Assembly (NCBI GenBank): GCA_029959615.1
Contig: JASCOD010000012.1
Location: forward strand, 86,712 to 150,711
DNA: 64,000 nt
From: Flavobacteriaceae bacterium PS02338
GTDB taxonomy: Bacteria; Bacteroidota; Bacteroidia; Sphingobacteriales; Sphingobacteriaceae
Direction: 5' to 3'
The notes beneath the pieces were generated by a model that was not told where the DNA came from, ran no database searches, and saw nothing but the letters and a program-made list of their open reading frames with translations. Shown here one piece after another: positions 15,175 through 25,200 of the stretch; the stretch's first letter is position 1, and each line of letters begins with the position of its first letter. The translations under genes and the position numbers were made by a program.

Positions 15175-18100
15175 ATGTCTATAATCAGAATAGGTGTGAA
15201 AATATCACTGATCCTATATTTTATCTCTATCAATATAATGACTTCGCTGTTGGCCAGCGAAGCGCATTCCCAAGCACTTGAGACTAGAGTAGATGTCCAG
15301 TTTAGAGAAGGGCAATCACTTTCGGTAGCCTTAGAACAGTTACGTTCTAAAGCCAAAGTAAGGTTTGCCTATGATCCATCACTAGCTAAAAATGTATCGG
15401 TTAAGGCCGCAAATTATTATGAAGAAAAGCTAAAAACGATTCTTGACCAATTGTTGCAGCACAGTAATGTAGCTTTTAAAGAGCAGGGTGGTACAGTGGT
15501 TTTGTATTTCAAAAAAGAGGGATGGGTTAAAGCAGCTAGGCAACAGCTAGGCCGTATCGCAGGTAAAATAATTGACGATCGAGGCGAGCCGTTACCAGGT
15601 GCCAATATCAAGTTGGTACAAACAGGGCAGAATGCCCAAAGTAATGTAGACGGAACTTATCTCGTCAACGTACCAACTGGTAGCTATACGCTTGAAGTAA
15701 GTTTTATCTCTTTTCAAACCAAACGCATTACAGAGATAGAAGTAAAAGCAGGGCAATTGACCAGCATTGATATTGTGCTCAAGCCATCTGCCAACAGTTT
15801 AAATCAGGTGGTGGTTACGGGAACTTTTAAGACGGAAAGTATCAATGCGCTATATGCTCGTCAGAAAAATGATGCAGCTATGTCAAATGGTATTAGTCGT
15901 GAGCAAATGGCGGTACTGCCAGATAAAAACATTGGCGAGACTTTGAAGCGTATTTCGGGCGTAAGTACTACCGACAACCGTCGTGTGGTAGTGAGAGGCA
16001 TTGCCGAACGTTACAATTTGGCGATGATGGATGGTGCAGTATTGCCAAGTACCGACGTGCAAGTTCGAGATTTTGAGTTTGATGTCATCCCGAATAATTT
16101 GGTAGATAACGTAGTGGTTTCAAAAACAGCTACGCCAGATATGAGTTTTGGTTTTGGAGGCGGATTGGTACAAGTAAACACCATGGCAATACCTAACCAA
16201 AATTTTATGTCATTTGGTGTGGGGAGCAAGTACATAAACGGTAGTACTGGAAAAGAGTTTTTAGGTTATCAACGTGGCAGAAACGATTATTTTGGTTTTG
16301 ATGATGGAGGGCGTAAACATTTTCCTAAGGAGATTACATTTTTTAGCCAAGCTAATTACACGCCAGGCAATGCTTCTTTTACCCCTGATAAAATTGCTGC
16401 CCAAAACAAGAGTATAGGAGGCACAGAAAGATTAGGTACTCGTGTTTACACGGCCGCTCCAGGACAAAATTATCAGTTTAGTATGGGTAGAAGCTACGGG
16501 TTAAAAAATAGCCGTTTTGGTTTTGTAGGCTCTTTAAGTTACCGCAACGAGCAATCAATCGACGATGTAGGTCAATTCGAAAGAGGAGCTTTTAATAAGA
16601 ATGGAGAAAATTTCTATAATCCAACTACTATGGAAGAAATTAAACCATCATCTGCCAAGCAGTACAATTTTACTACAAGTTTAGGCGCTTTGGTTAATTT
16701 GGGATGGAGCAATAAAAACCATAAGATTGCACTACGTAATTTTTACTCTAGAGTATTTGATGATCAGTTTTTTCGTGTAGCTGGTTGGGGCGAAAATGCG
16801 GGTTCTGATAATCATGCCGCACTTAACGAGTACGATAGACCTAAATTCATTAGCTTATTGCAAAATCGTGTTACAGGTGAGCATAGCTTTGGTAAATTTA
16901 AGTTTGAGTGGGGCGTAGCTCGCAATAATGTAAACAATCACGAACAAGATGCAATTGAAGCCACGCTAGGCCCAAATGTTACGCTAAATGGTACCAGCTA
17001 TCTCTATGGTCCCGGCGGTGGTACTGCTAATCCTGGGCCACTAAGTCGTTCGTCTTATCAATATATAGAAACCAATTGGGCAAGCGATGCCGCCTTGAGT
17101 TATAAATTTAATATCGGAAAGTTAGGGCAGATATTTAAAACTGGTTATCAATTTTTAGAGAAAAAAGGAGATTTTGCCTGGAATGTTTTACCCTTGACTT
17201 CTGCAAAAGGAATGAACGATGCTAGGCCTATACAACAATGGGATTTTGACTTTAACGATCCACAGCACGACGTTTTTTATTCGCCAGCACCTTTCAATAA
17301 TAGCAGTTATATTGGAAAGAATAATAGTCAAGCTTGGTACGGTATGATGGATAATCGCTTAAACAGTTGGATCCGTTTGGTTTGGGGAATTAGAGGAGAA
17401 TATTATAGATACGAGAAGATAAAAGATTCTGCAGCAGACAAGGCTGGACAAGGCGAGATGGATGCCTTAGTTAAAAACCGTTACGTAGATCCAGAAACTG
17501 GTAACTTGGTACATCGTACTCGAGACGGCAGTGCAGAGGAGAAAAAATGGTTGTATCTGCCTTCGGCAAATCTTACGCTTACTCCTCTAAAAGATATAAA
17601 CGTTCGTGCATCTTATGCTAAATCGGCCATTAGGCCAGCGTTAATTGAAAATTCGAGTTTTTCTCGTTACAATTATCTATATGGCCGTGTACAACGTAAT
17701 ACAGGAGTGGTTTCTACCATCATCTCGCACTATGATTTGCGATTGGAATGGTATCCGTCTGCTGGAGAAGTGATCTCTGCTGGTTACTTTAAAAAGTATT
17801 TTAAAAATCCTGTAGAGATGTATTTAGATGCTACAACGAGTAGCGGAGCAGTCGATTTGCTTACTGCAAACTCTGACTATGCAGATGTTAGAGGATGGGA
17901 ATTTGACATCCGTAAAAAATTAAGTTTCATCAATAGTAACTGGAAATTCTTAAGTGATTTCTTCATCAGTGCTAACCTTACCCTGCAAAATTCAGAGGTG
18001 CAGGCAAGTTCTTTCATGTATAAAGGATTAGGAGCAGGAGATGACAAAGATGGAGTTAAGTATTCATACAGAACGAAAACTTTTCTAAAAGAAAAGCGAC

Positions 18101-18573
18101 CACTTTACGGGCAAGTGCCAGTATTGTATAATGTTGGTTTGCAGTATTCTGGAAATCGTTTAAGTGCCAATGTAGCTTTTAACCATTCTGGTTATAAGAC
18201 GTTTACTGTGGGTATGCAACCTTTGTATTCGGAAATAGAAAGGCCACGTAACCAGTTAGATGCACAGCTTGCTTACAAGTTTCTTAAAAGTAAAAAGATC
18301 GAGGCGAGGCTTAACATGAGTAACCTGCTTAACAGTCCGTACCGTTTTTTCATTAACTCGAAAAACACTTATGCGTTTAAACCAGGTACAGATACAATGA
18401 AGATGACCGAGTGGTCTCAGATTTACGAATGGAAATATGGTTTTTCTGAAAAATATGAAAAAGGTTACTATGAGCCAACACAAGATGGAAAAGAACGTCG
18501 CATAGGTGATACAGATACTTTTTTTCGAAAAGTTGGTACCTCGTTTAGTATAAGTCTTTCTTACAATCTATAA
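15175..18573 (+). CDS. STN-domain TonB-dependent receptor (system 1)
   Basis: A 1132-residue outer-membrane receptor. Domain order: signal peptide to about residue 36; STN signalling domain (about 40-115, FREGQSLSVALEQLRSKAKV) that talks to FecR; carboxypeptidase-regulatory-like domain (about 128-215, IAGKIIDDRGEPLPGANI); plug (about 225-345, with PDKNIGETLKRISGVS and VVRGIAERYN); then a long barrel ending SFSISLSYNL. The plug resembles the OAR/TIGR01782-like branch more than SusC, and no SusD gene follows. Instead two small lipoprotein genes come 11 bp and then 2 bp downstream. The substrate is unknown. Confidence 0.93.
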   Translation: MSIIRIGVKISLILYFISINIMTSLLASEAHSQALETRVDVQFREGQSLSVALEQLRSKAKVRFAYDPSLAKNVSVKAANYYEEKLKTILDQLLQHSNVAFKEQGGTVVLYFKKEGWVKAARQQLGRIAGKIIDDRGEPLPGANIKLVQTGQNAQSNVDGTYLVNVPTGSYTLEVSFISFQTKRITEIEVKAGQLTSIDIVLKPSANSLNQVVVTGTFKTESINALYARQKNDAAMSNGISREQMAVLPDKNIGETLKRISGVSTTDNRRVVVRGIAERYNLAMMDGAVLPSTDVQVRDFEFDVIPNNLVDNVVVSKTATPDMSFGFGGGLVQVNTMAIPNQNFMSFGVGSKYINGSTGKEFLGYQRGRNDYFGFDDGGRKHFPKEITFFSQANYTPGNASFTPDKIAAQNKSIGGTERLGTRVYTAAPGQNYQFSMGRSYGLKNSRFGFVGSLSYRNEQSIDDVGQFERGAFNKNGENFYNPTTMEEIKPSSAKQYNFTTSLGALVNLGWSNKNHKIALRNFYSRVFDDQFFRVAGWGENAGSDNHAALNEYDRPKFISLLQNRVTGEHSFGKFKFEWGVARNNVNNHEQDAIEATLGPNVTLNGTSYLYGPGGGTANPGPLSRSSYQYIETNWASDAALSYKFNIGKLGQIFKTGYQFLEKKGDFAWNVLPLTSAKGMNDARPIQQWDFDFNDPQHDVFYSPAPFNNSSYIGKNNSQAWYGMMDNRLNSWIRLVWGIRGEYYRYEKIKDSAADKAGQGEMDALVKNRYVDPETGNLVHRTRDGSAEEKKWLYLPSANLTLTPLKDINVRASYAKSAIRPALIENSSFSRYNYLYGRVQRNTGVVSTIISHYDLRLEWYPSAGEVISAGYFKKYFKNPVEMYLDATTSSGAVDLLTANSDYADVRGWEFDIRKKLSFINSNWKFLSDFFISANLTLQNSEVQASSFMYKGLGAGDDKDGVKYSYRTKTFLKEKRPLYGQVPVLYNVGLQYSGNRLSANVAFNHSGYKTFTVGMQPLYSEIERPRNQLDAQLAYKFLKSKKIEARLNMSNLLNSPYRFFINSKNTYAFKPGTDTMKMTEWSQIYEWKYGFSEKYEKGYYEPTQDGKERRIGDTDTFFRKVGTSFSISLSYNL

Positions 18574-18584
18574 CATCAAAAAAA

Positions 18585-19385
18585 ATGAAAACAATAAAAT
18601 TGAATAAATTCTATCTCTTAAACATGGCGGTGTTATTACTCTTACTATCGGCATGTAAAAAAGGAAATGAGAACTTTCTTTATAAGAACGAACTGATGCC
18701 TGTTACCGTAACAGGTTTTAATGGAAGTGCCGAAAACTTACTGGTAAAACTAGGTGGTTTTGATTTTAGAATTCCGTTGATTCCTAATGCCAGTTTCAAT
18801 GAAAAAGGTACTTACACATTTGCCGAAAACGAAGATAAAGTAAAGCTAACTATTAATGAAAAAACTACTGGAAAGCTTGTTTTGGAAAAAGAGCTTAACA
18901 AGGCAGATAGGGCTGCTAAGATTAATTTTTTCTACATGGATGGAGGCATTATTAACATGCCAGAAAAGCCAGAAGTAATAGCAGATAAAATTAGTCTTAT
19001 CTACATGTTTCAGCCAACAATAACAAATTACACCGAACCTGTTGATATTGTAGTGGGCAAGTATTTTATTACTCCGCAAGTATTTGAAGAAATATCCCGA
19101 GCAAAAAATGTAAAGCCTAATGAATTTACAGCACCAATGACTTTTTCTACATTTTCTACGACAAGGCAAGATTATAATGGCGTAATGACATCGGTGTCGT
19201 TTGTTGTTCGAATTTATAAAGCAGGAACTAATATTCCTTATATCGACGGCACAAGCTACACTTGGAATGCGCTCAGTTCAACCGCTCCTAAGCCAGCTGC
19301 TTCTGTGGCATCTTCAAAGATTTACGTCTTTTCAGAATCTCCACAGGGAAACATCATGAGGTTTTTTACCCGATTAGAATTATAA
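18585..19385 (+). CDS. Unrecognised lipoprotein A, partner of TonB receptor (system 1)
   Basis: A 266-residue protein with a lipoprotein signal (LLSACKKG, Cys about 25), so probably anchored at the outer membrane. I do not recognise a family. The mature part looks beta-rich, with short alternating hydrophobic strands (PVTVTGFNGSAENLLVKL, ISLIYMFQPTITNYTEPV). Its beginning resembles that of the next gene product (a strand, then G[FY]N and another strand), so the two may be distant paralogs. It starts 11 bp after the receptor gene and is certainly in the same operon, suggesting a substrate-binding role that replaces SusD. No catalytic motif is visible. Confidence 0.75.
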   Translation: MKTIKLNKFYLLNMAVLLLLLSACKKGNENFLYKNELMPVTVTGFNGSAENLLVKLGGFDFRIPLIPNASFNEKGTYTFAENEDKVKLTINEKTTGKLVLEKELNKADRAAKINFFYMDGGIINMPEKPEVIADKISLIYMFQPTITNYTEPVDIVVGKYFITPQVFEEISRAKNVKPNEFTAPMTFSTFSTTRQDYNGVMTSVSFVVRIYKAGTNIPYIDGTSYTWNALSSTAPKPAASVASSKIYVFSESPQGNIMRFFTRLEL

Positions 19386-19387
19386 AA

Positions 19388-20140
19388 ATGGCACACGTAA
19401 TCAGAAGAATAAAACAATTAGGACTATTGGTTTGTGGCTTAACGGCTATAGTTGCCTGTAACAAAGAAGAGTTGAGACAAAAAGCTATTAGCGTTCTAGT
19501 AAAAGGCTACAATGTTGGTAACAGCGAACTCGAAATTTCAATAGATACAGTAGTTTACGACAAATTTAGGACGCAGCCAAATAGGCTGATTAATTTTGGA
19601 AAGGTGTATACGCACTCTTCCAACAAAACTCAGTCGTTACTAAAAATTAAGGACTTAGTTTCTGGAAAGGAAGTTTATCAACATCAAATTGATTTAAGCG
19701 CAAATAAATTCGATTATTTTTTTCCATTTGTGTTTATCAACGGCTCTGCATTAGAAATCAAATCTCCAACGGCAGATCCGGTGACGAATAAAATGGCCTT
19801 CTATATCCATTATCCACAAAGTAACGATGCACTGGATATTTACATGAAAAATAGTGAAGGGGATATGGTCTATATCGCAAAGAATGTAAAACCGGGTACA
19901 TGGAGTTACTCAGAATATCTTACCACCACAGGTTTTACAGATGAGAATGCCACTTACAATTGGTATTTCGTGAAAGCAGGAACTACCAATCAGTGGGCTT
20001 TTCATGATAATGAATGGATGAGTCAATTCTCAACAGGTACTGTTTATTTGCCAAAAAATGGTGAATTGGGTAGGGTACAAACTTATTTTGTGACACCAGC
20101 ATCTAACCAACTAGATGTAGTTAGTCTTTTTAAGCCCTGA
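19388..20140 (+). CDS. Unrecognised lipoprotein B, partner of TonB receptor (system 1)
   Basis: A 250-residue protein with a lipobox-like IVACN (Cys about 24). The gene starts 2 bp after lipoprotein A and is followed at once by a strong terminator, so it closes the operon. The mature protein is beta-rich and has many aromatic residues (FDYFFPFVFING, YNWYFVKAGTTNQWAFHDNEWM), as seen in carbohydrate- or ligand-binding surface proteins. Family not recognised. Together with lipoprotein A it probably serves the receptor in capturing an unknown nutrient. Confidence 0.75.
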   Translation: MAHVIRRIKQLGLLVCGLTAIVACNKEELRQKAISVLVKGYNVGNSELEISIDTVVYDKFRTQPNRLINFGKVYTHSSNKTQSLLKIKDLVSGKEVYQHQIDLSANKFDYFFPFVFINGSALEIKSPTADPVTNKMAFYIHYPQSNDALDIYMKNSEGDMVYIAKNVKPGTWSYSEYLTTTGFTDENATYNWYFVKAGTTNQWAFHDNEWMSQFSTGTVYLPKNGELGRVQTYFVTPASNQLDVVSLFKP

Positions 20141-20155
20141 ATCTATTATTTAAAG

Positions 20156-20187
20156 GGAGCTCTGAATATTTATTCGGAGCTCCTTTT
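20156..20187 (+). terminator. Rho-independent terminator of the system 1 operon
   Basis: GGAGCTCTGAATA (20156-20168) pairs with TATTCGGAGCTCC (20171-20183), a long near-perfect stem followed by TTTT. It lies 15 nt after the stop codon of lipoprotein B. Confidence 0.9.
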
Positions 20188-20204
20188 GTTCATTAAATAC
20201 TAAA

Positions 20205-20468
20205 ATGAAGGCCATCAACAAGCGAGATCATCTAGCAGTCATTTATGCCCTAAAACAAATGGAAGATTTGTTAAATCAAGAGGTAGAAGGTTTTATTAGG
20301 CATTCCGATACCTTATCCGAATTATACCAACATTATCAGGCATTGCTTGTAGAACTCTCGGTTTGCATTGCAGAATACGAAGTTTTACACCATCATTTAA
20401 AAGTAAAGGTATTAGCACCCGCAATAAGAAAAGCTAAAAAGAGGAGCGAGATGAGTTTAGTAATCTAA
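20205..20468 (+). CDS. Small helical protein of unknown function
   Basis: 87 residues, no signal peptide, predicted almost wholly alpha-helical and probably a coiled coil, with heptad-like spacing of Leu, Ile and Val. It is rich in Glu, His, Lys and Leu and ends in a basic segment (IRKAKKRSEM). The ATG at 20205 lies 17 bp after the system 1 terminator and 63 bp before the second sigma factor gene. I do not recognise a family. It could be a small regulator or adaptor for the following sigma/FecR system, but that is only a guess from position. Codon use is like its neighbours. Confidence 0.6.
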   Translation: MKAINKRDHLAVIYALKQMEDLLNQEVEGFIRHSDTLSELYQHYQALLVELSVCIAEYEVLHHHLKVKVLAPAIRKAKKRSEMSLVI

Positions 20469-20531
20469 ACGACCTAAGTAATATAAGCCGTTACGAAGAT
20501 TAACTTCATTTTAATCTTTTGTTTACACGAT

Positions 20532-21122
20532 ATGTTGAAGTTTGTATCCAATACTGGCATGGAAATTCAGCAACAAACAGAGCACTATATTTACGAAGTA
20601 GAAGAAGCTAGTTCTCTAGACTTCGATACGCTGTTTAAGAATTTCAGCGAAATGCTCTATAATTACGCTTTTTATTATCTAAATGATATGGAAGCCGCAA
20701 AAAGTGTTGTGAATGATACTTTTTTGAGGCTTTGGGATGGCAAGCGCAAGCCACTTTACATCAAACCTTATTTATACCGCTCTGTTAAAAATGCTTGTCT
20801 AAATTATTTATCTCAACGTAAGGATAATGTCGTATTAAAAGAATCCTATGAATTGGAAAATTTATCGGATGGCTTTGTTAATGTTCACCATAACGATGAT
20901 ACCATCGACAAACTTCTTTTTTTAGAAAAGGTAATCTCAAACTTGCCGGCAAAAAGACAGCTTGTATTTAAAATGTTCCGTTTCGAGGAATTGAGCTATG
21001 CCGAAATAGCTGAGCTACTGAATATTTCTGTCAGAACAGTAGAAGATCATCTAGCCAAAAGCATGCAGTTTATCCACGCACAGGCAAAACATTTAGTTGA
21101 TCGAAAGTTAACGAATACTTAA
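20532..21122 (+). CDS. ECF RNA polymerase sigma factor (system 2)
   Basis: A sigma-70 factor of the Bacteroides expansion type, 196 residues from ATG 20532 (187 if ATG 20559 is used; I cannot choose). Region 2 is about residues 29-95 (FDTLFKNFSEMLYNYAFYYL, then AKSVVNDTFLRLWDGK). Region 4 is about 133-185 (PAKRQLVFKMFRFEELSYAE, then LLNISVRTVEDHL). It should direct transcription of the receptor/phosphatase operon when released by the next gene product. It starts 63 bp after the helical small protein and 58 bp before the FecR start. Confidence 0.92.
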   Translation: MLKFVSNTGMEIQQQTEHYIYEVEEASSLDFDTLFKNFSEMLYNYAFYYLNDMEAAKSVVNDTFLRLWDGKRKPLYIKPYLYRSVKNACLNYLSQRKDNVVLKESYELENLSDGFVNVHHNDDTIDKLLFLEKVISNLPAKRQLVFKMFRFEELSYAEIAELLNISVRTVEDHLAKSMQFIHAQAKHLVDRKLTNT

Positions 21123-21180
21123 CTTCTGCAAGCCCGTATTTCCTGCAAATTTCTTGTCTTTAAGAGTAAGAAATCTGTTC

Positions 21181-22182
21181 ATGGAAGATCAAATTTGGAA
21201 TAACATTATAAAAAGACTAACTGGCGTAGAAACAGAAGAAAGTAGGCTGCTTTTAGATCAATGGTTAAATGCAAGCGACGAAAACGTAAAGCTTTATCAA
21301 GAGGCCGAACAACTTTGGAAATGGACTGGTTCGTTGTCTAAAGCTGGTATAGAGGAAGATGCAGATATCTTCGTTCATCCGGCAGTAGAGCAAAATAAAC
21401 GTAAATCTTTTAAAGGAATTATCAAATACGGTGTAGCGGCTTCTCTGGCTGTATTTACTTCACTTTCTGTGTATTATTTGTCCAAATCTAAATCTCAGGT
21501 AGAAGACATAGAAATTGCTTATACAGTTCATAAAGCTGTGAATGGTAAAGTGATGAAAGTGACCCTGCCTGATAGTTCAACCATTTGGCTTAATGCTGGT
21601 AGCGAAGTAAGTTATCCAAAAGATTTCCATACTAGAAAAACCAGGGCCATACAGTTAATTGGAGAAGCTTTCTTTGAAGTAAAACACAATGAAAAACAGC
21701 CTTTTGTAGTAGAAAGTGGTAATCTCAAAACCATTGTCTATGGAACCAGCTTTAATGTGAGTTCTTATCAAGACAACCAACAGAGTTCGGTAACCGTAAA
21801 AACGGGAAAAGTGGGCGTGTTGTTGAAAGAAGATAGCTTGAGTAAGCCTACCATGTTATTACCAGGAAATAGATTGGTTTATCATCGGGATAACGGAAAA
21901 ATAGAGAAAATTGATAGCTATACCGAAGAAATAGCAGCGTGGTTAAATGGAAATTTAGCATTTGACCAAGCCACGCCTCAGGAAGTATTTGCAACACTAG
22001 AAAGGAAATTTGACGTAGAATTTAGCTTTAAAGAAACAGATTTTGAAGACTGTAAAATCACCGCAAAGTTTCCGAATCAATCACTAGAAACAATATTAAA
22101 TACATTAAGCGCCTCACTTCACTTGAAATTTAAAGAAAATGGAAAAACCATTGATGTAAAAGGAGGGCAATCATGTAAGTAA
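21181..22182 (+). CDS. FecR-family anti-sigma factor (system 2)
   Basis: A 333-residue single-pass membrane regulator. I use ATG 21181 (MEDQIWNNI) because the upstream TTG at 21154 adds a short stretch with no family character. The N-terminal cytoplasmic part contains LTGVETEESRLLLDQWLNAS, typical of FecR proteins. The membrane helix is near residues 80-97. The periplasmic FecR domain has VTLPDSSTIWLNAGSEVSYP and LIGEAFFEVKHNEKQPFVV. A DUF4974-like C-terminus (about 260-330) ends the protein. It controls the sigma factor encoded just upstream in response to the STN domain of the receptor encoded next. Confidence 0.93.
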   Translation: MEDQIWNNIIKRLTGVETEESRLLLDQWLNASDENVKLYQEAEQLWKWTGSLSKAGIEEDADIFVHPAVEQNKRKSFKGIIKYGVAASLAVFTSLSVYYLSKSKSQVEDIEIAYTVHKAVNGKVMKVTLPDSSTIWLNAGSEVSYPKDFHTRKTRAIQLIGEAFFEVKHNEKQPFVVESGNLKTIVYGTSFNVSSYQDNQQSSVTVKTGKVGVLLKEDSLSKPTMLLPGNRLVYHRDNGKIEKIDSYTEEIAAWLNGNLAFDQATPQEVFATLERKFDVEFSFKETDFEDCKITAKFPNQSLETILNTLSASLHLKFKENGKTIDVKGGQSCK

Positions 22183-22189
22183 AATAAAA

Positions 22190-22217
22190 AGCCATCTCTG
22201 CTGCTACAGAAATGGCT
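22190..22217 (+). terminator. Hairpin between fecR and the TonB receptor (system 2)
   Basis: AGCCATCTCTG (22190-22200) pairs with CAGAAATGGCT (22207-22217) with one mismatch around a 6-nt loop. No T-run follows, so it may attenuate rather than end transcription. A similar hairpin lies at the same place in system 1 (15047-15070). Confidence 0.4.
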
Positions 22218-22298
22218 AAAATTCTTATTGCCAAGGTCTGCTAACCTTAGGCAACTATTAATAATTATTAACGGTAATAATCAATAACAAACAAATTT

Positions 22299-25200
22299 AT
22301 GAAAAAAAACAATGGGTTATTTAACCCAAAAGGAATTTTTATGCGAATTAGCTTGATCTTCTGTTTGCTCTCTACGCTTTGCCTAACTTTTACTAATGCA
22401 GCTATAGTTAAGGCTCAGTATGGACTTGATAAAAGAATAGACATTAATTTACAAAATAGTTCTTTCCCAGAATTACTTAAAGAAATAGAACGTAAAACAG
22501 GTGTAAGCTTTATTTATACCAATAAAGAAAATGTGACGGGTACAGTGTCGGTAAGTGATCAATCGAAAACTGCAAGAGCTATACTTACCCCACTTTTGAA
22601 AAAACATGATTTGCAGGTGGTAGAAAATGGACTTTTGGTGGTGTTGCGAAAGGTAGAAGCTAAAGTTTTAATGCAAGAAAAGCCAGGAAGTATTGTTGGT
22701 TTCGTGAAAGATGGCGCCAGCAATCAGATATTGCCTTACGCTACGGTAATCGTGAAAGGCACTAACCAGAAGGCAATTACAGATATGAACGGTTATTTTG
22801 TATTAAGTAATATCAGTGCTGGTAAGGCCGTATTGAGAGTAACTTATATTGGTTTTAAAGCTTTCGAAACTACTGTTAATGTTGTTGGTGGTAAAACCAA
22901 TAACGCTGATTTGAAACTGACCAGCGAAAGCAACGATATGAAAGGTATCACCATCACTGGTATTCGTAGAGGAGAGAGTGTGGCGTTAAATAACATGCAA
23001 AATGCCGATAACGTAAAGTATGTACTTTCTGAAGAGCAAATTGAACGTTTCCCAGATGCAACCGTGGGTGAAGCGATGCAAAGAGTACCTGGTATTGCTA
23101 TGGATTACAGTTATGGCTTGCCTAGAAACATCATTATTAGAGGTTTGGATCAAAGTATGGGTTCCGTTACTTTAAATGGAAACAGATTGCCATCTACTCA
23201 AACCAACTCTCGTGATATCGATTTAAATGGTATCCTTTCTTCAACGGTAGAGGCTATCGAGGTAAACAAAACACTTACACCAGATATGGAGGCCGATGGT
23301 ACTTCTGGTTCTGTAAATATCATCTCGAAAACGCCGAAAATTGGAATGAAACAATTTCAAGTAAAAGGATCTTTCGGAAATAACTTCCTATTAGGAAAGC
23401 AAAACTTTGATGGTGCGTTTAATTATGGTGAGCGCAAGAATAAAATCGCTTATTTAATCGGAGTAAATTACAGCAATACCAATAGGGGTGAAGATAGAGT
23501 TCAAAAAGATTATGAAACTTACGAAATCAATGGTGTTGAAAAATTGAAACTATCAAATCTAGAATTAGAAGGTTCTGATTTGAACAGAGAAAACATTGGT
23601 ATACAAGGCGAATTGAGTTTCTTTCCAACAGAAAAAAGCCAAGTTTATGTACGAGGAAACTACAACAAGTTTTACGAATTACAAACTAGAGGTACCAAAA
23701 GCTACAGCATTGGCGAATATACTAGCGAAACTACAGTAGCGGATGTAAATATTGGTTCTAGTGGTACACCGAGAGATTACAATAGAGATTTGTTCAGTGT
23801 ATCTGCTGGTGCTAAAACAAACATCAACAACTGGATCGGTAATGTGGATGTAACTTATGCAAGTGGTCTTTATGACCAGCCAACTTACTATGACGGTTTC
23901 TTTAATTATGGTGGTCTAACGGCAAATATGGATATGTCAAATCCAAGAGCACCACAATTTGGTTTTACTAATGGCAATCCTAACGATGCAAGTAAATACG
24001 TAACTTCTAATTACGTAAATAGACATCAGATTGCTAACGATAAAGATATTCAAGGTTCATTAAACATTGAGCGAACCTTTGATTTGAGCGATAAAAATAA
24101 GTTCAAATTTAAGTTTGGTGGTAGAATGAAATACAAGGAAGATGATCATACCAGAAGTTACTATCAATATAAATTGAAAACGGGAACGATAGCGATGTCT
24201 AACTTCCTTTCAGATTACTCGAGAGAGAAATATTTCAATGGTCACTATAACCTTTCGGGAGCTATTGCCAATGGTTATTTGATGGAAGAATATTATCAGA
24301 ATAACTTAAACCTATTTAGTAATGACGAAACCTATATCCGCCAAAATACCGATCCTGACTCTTACAATGGTAAAGAAAACATGCAAGCAGGTTATGTGAT
24401 GGGTAAATTAACTTTAGATAAGTTAGACATTATTACGGGTGTAAGATATGAAAATACTGGTTTTGAGTATAATGGTAATATCGTAAACTTCAATAACACT
24501 GGAGCTTATGTGTCTACCAATAAAGTAGCGGTTAAATCTAACTTCAATGGATTTTTCCCTAGCTTAAATTTAAAGTATGCAGTTTCTCCACGTACCAACT
24601 TCAGAGCTGCGGTAACCAAATCATTGTCTAGACCAGGTTATTATGATTTAGTGCCTTGGGAAGAAATTGAAGTTCGTAGAAAGCGTATGAAAAAAGGAAA
24701 TCCAGATTTAGACCAAGCGACTTCTGTTAACTACGATTTCTTGTTTGAACATTACCTAAAATCTTTAGGTTTAATTTCTGGTGGTATATTCTACAAAAAT
24801 ATTGACAATTACATCTACGAAAGCGTTTATTTACAACAAGGCGGTACATTTGATCAGTACAATGTTACGCAAACTGTAAATGGAGCTAATGCGCACGTAT
24901 ATGGTTATGAGCTAGCTTGGCAACAGCAATTAACCTTTTTACCAGGCTTCTGGAATGGATTTGGTATCTACGCTAACTACACTCAAATTCAATCTAAATT
25001 TAAGGTTCCTGGCATTGTGAGCGAGCGTACAGTTCGTTTGCCATCTATGCGTCCTAAAGTAGGTAATGCTTCATTATCTTATGAGAAATATGGTTTCTCT
25101 GGTCGTTTGTCATTAAACTTCTATGATACTTTTATTAATGAGTTAGCTGATGTAGAAGCGAACGATTTAATGGAAAAAGGAAGAGTACAATTGGATTTCT

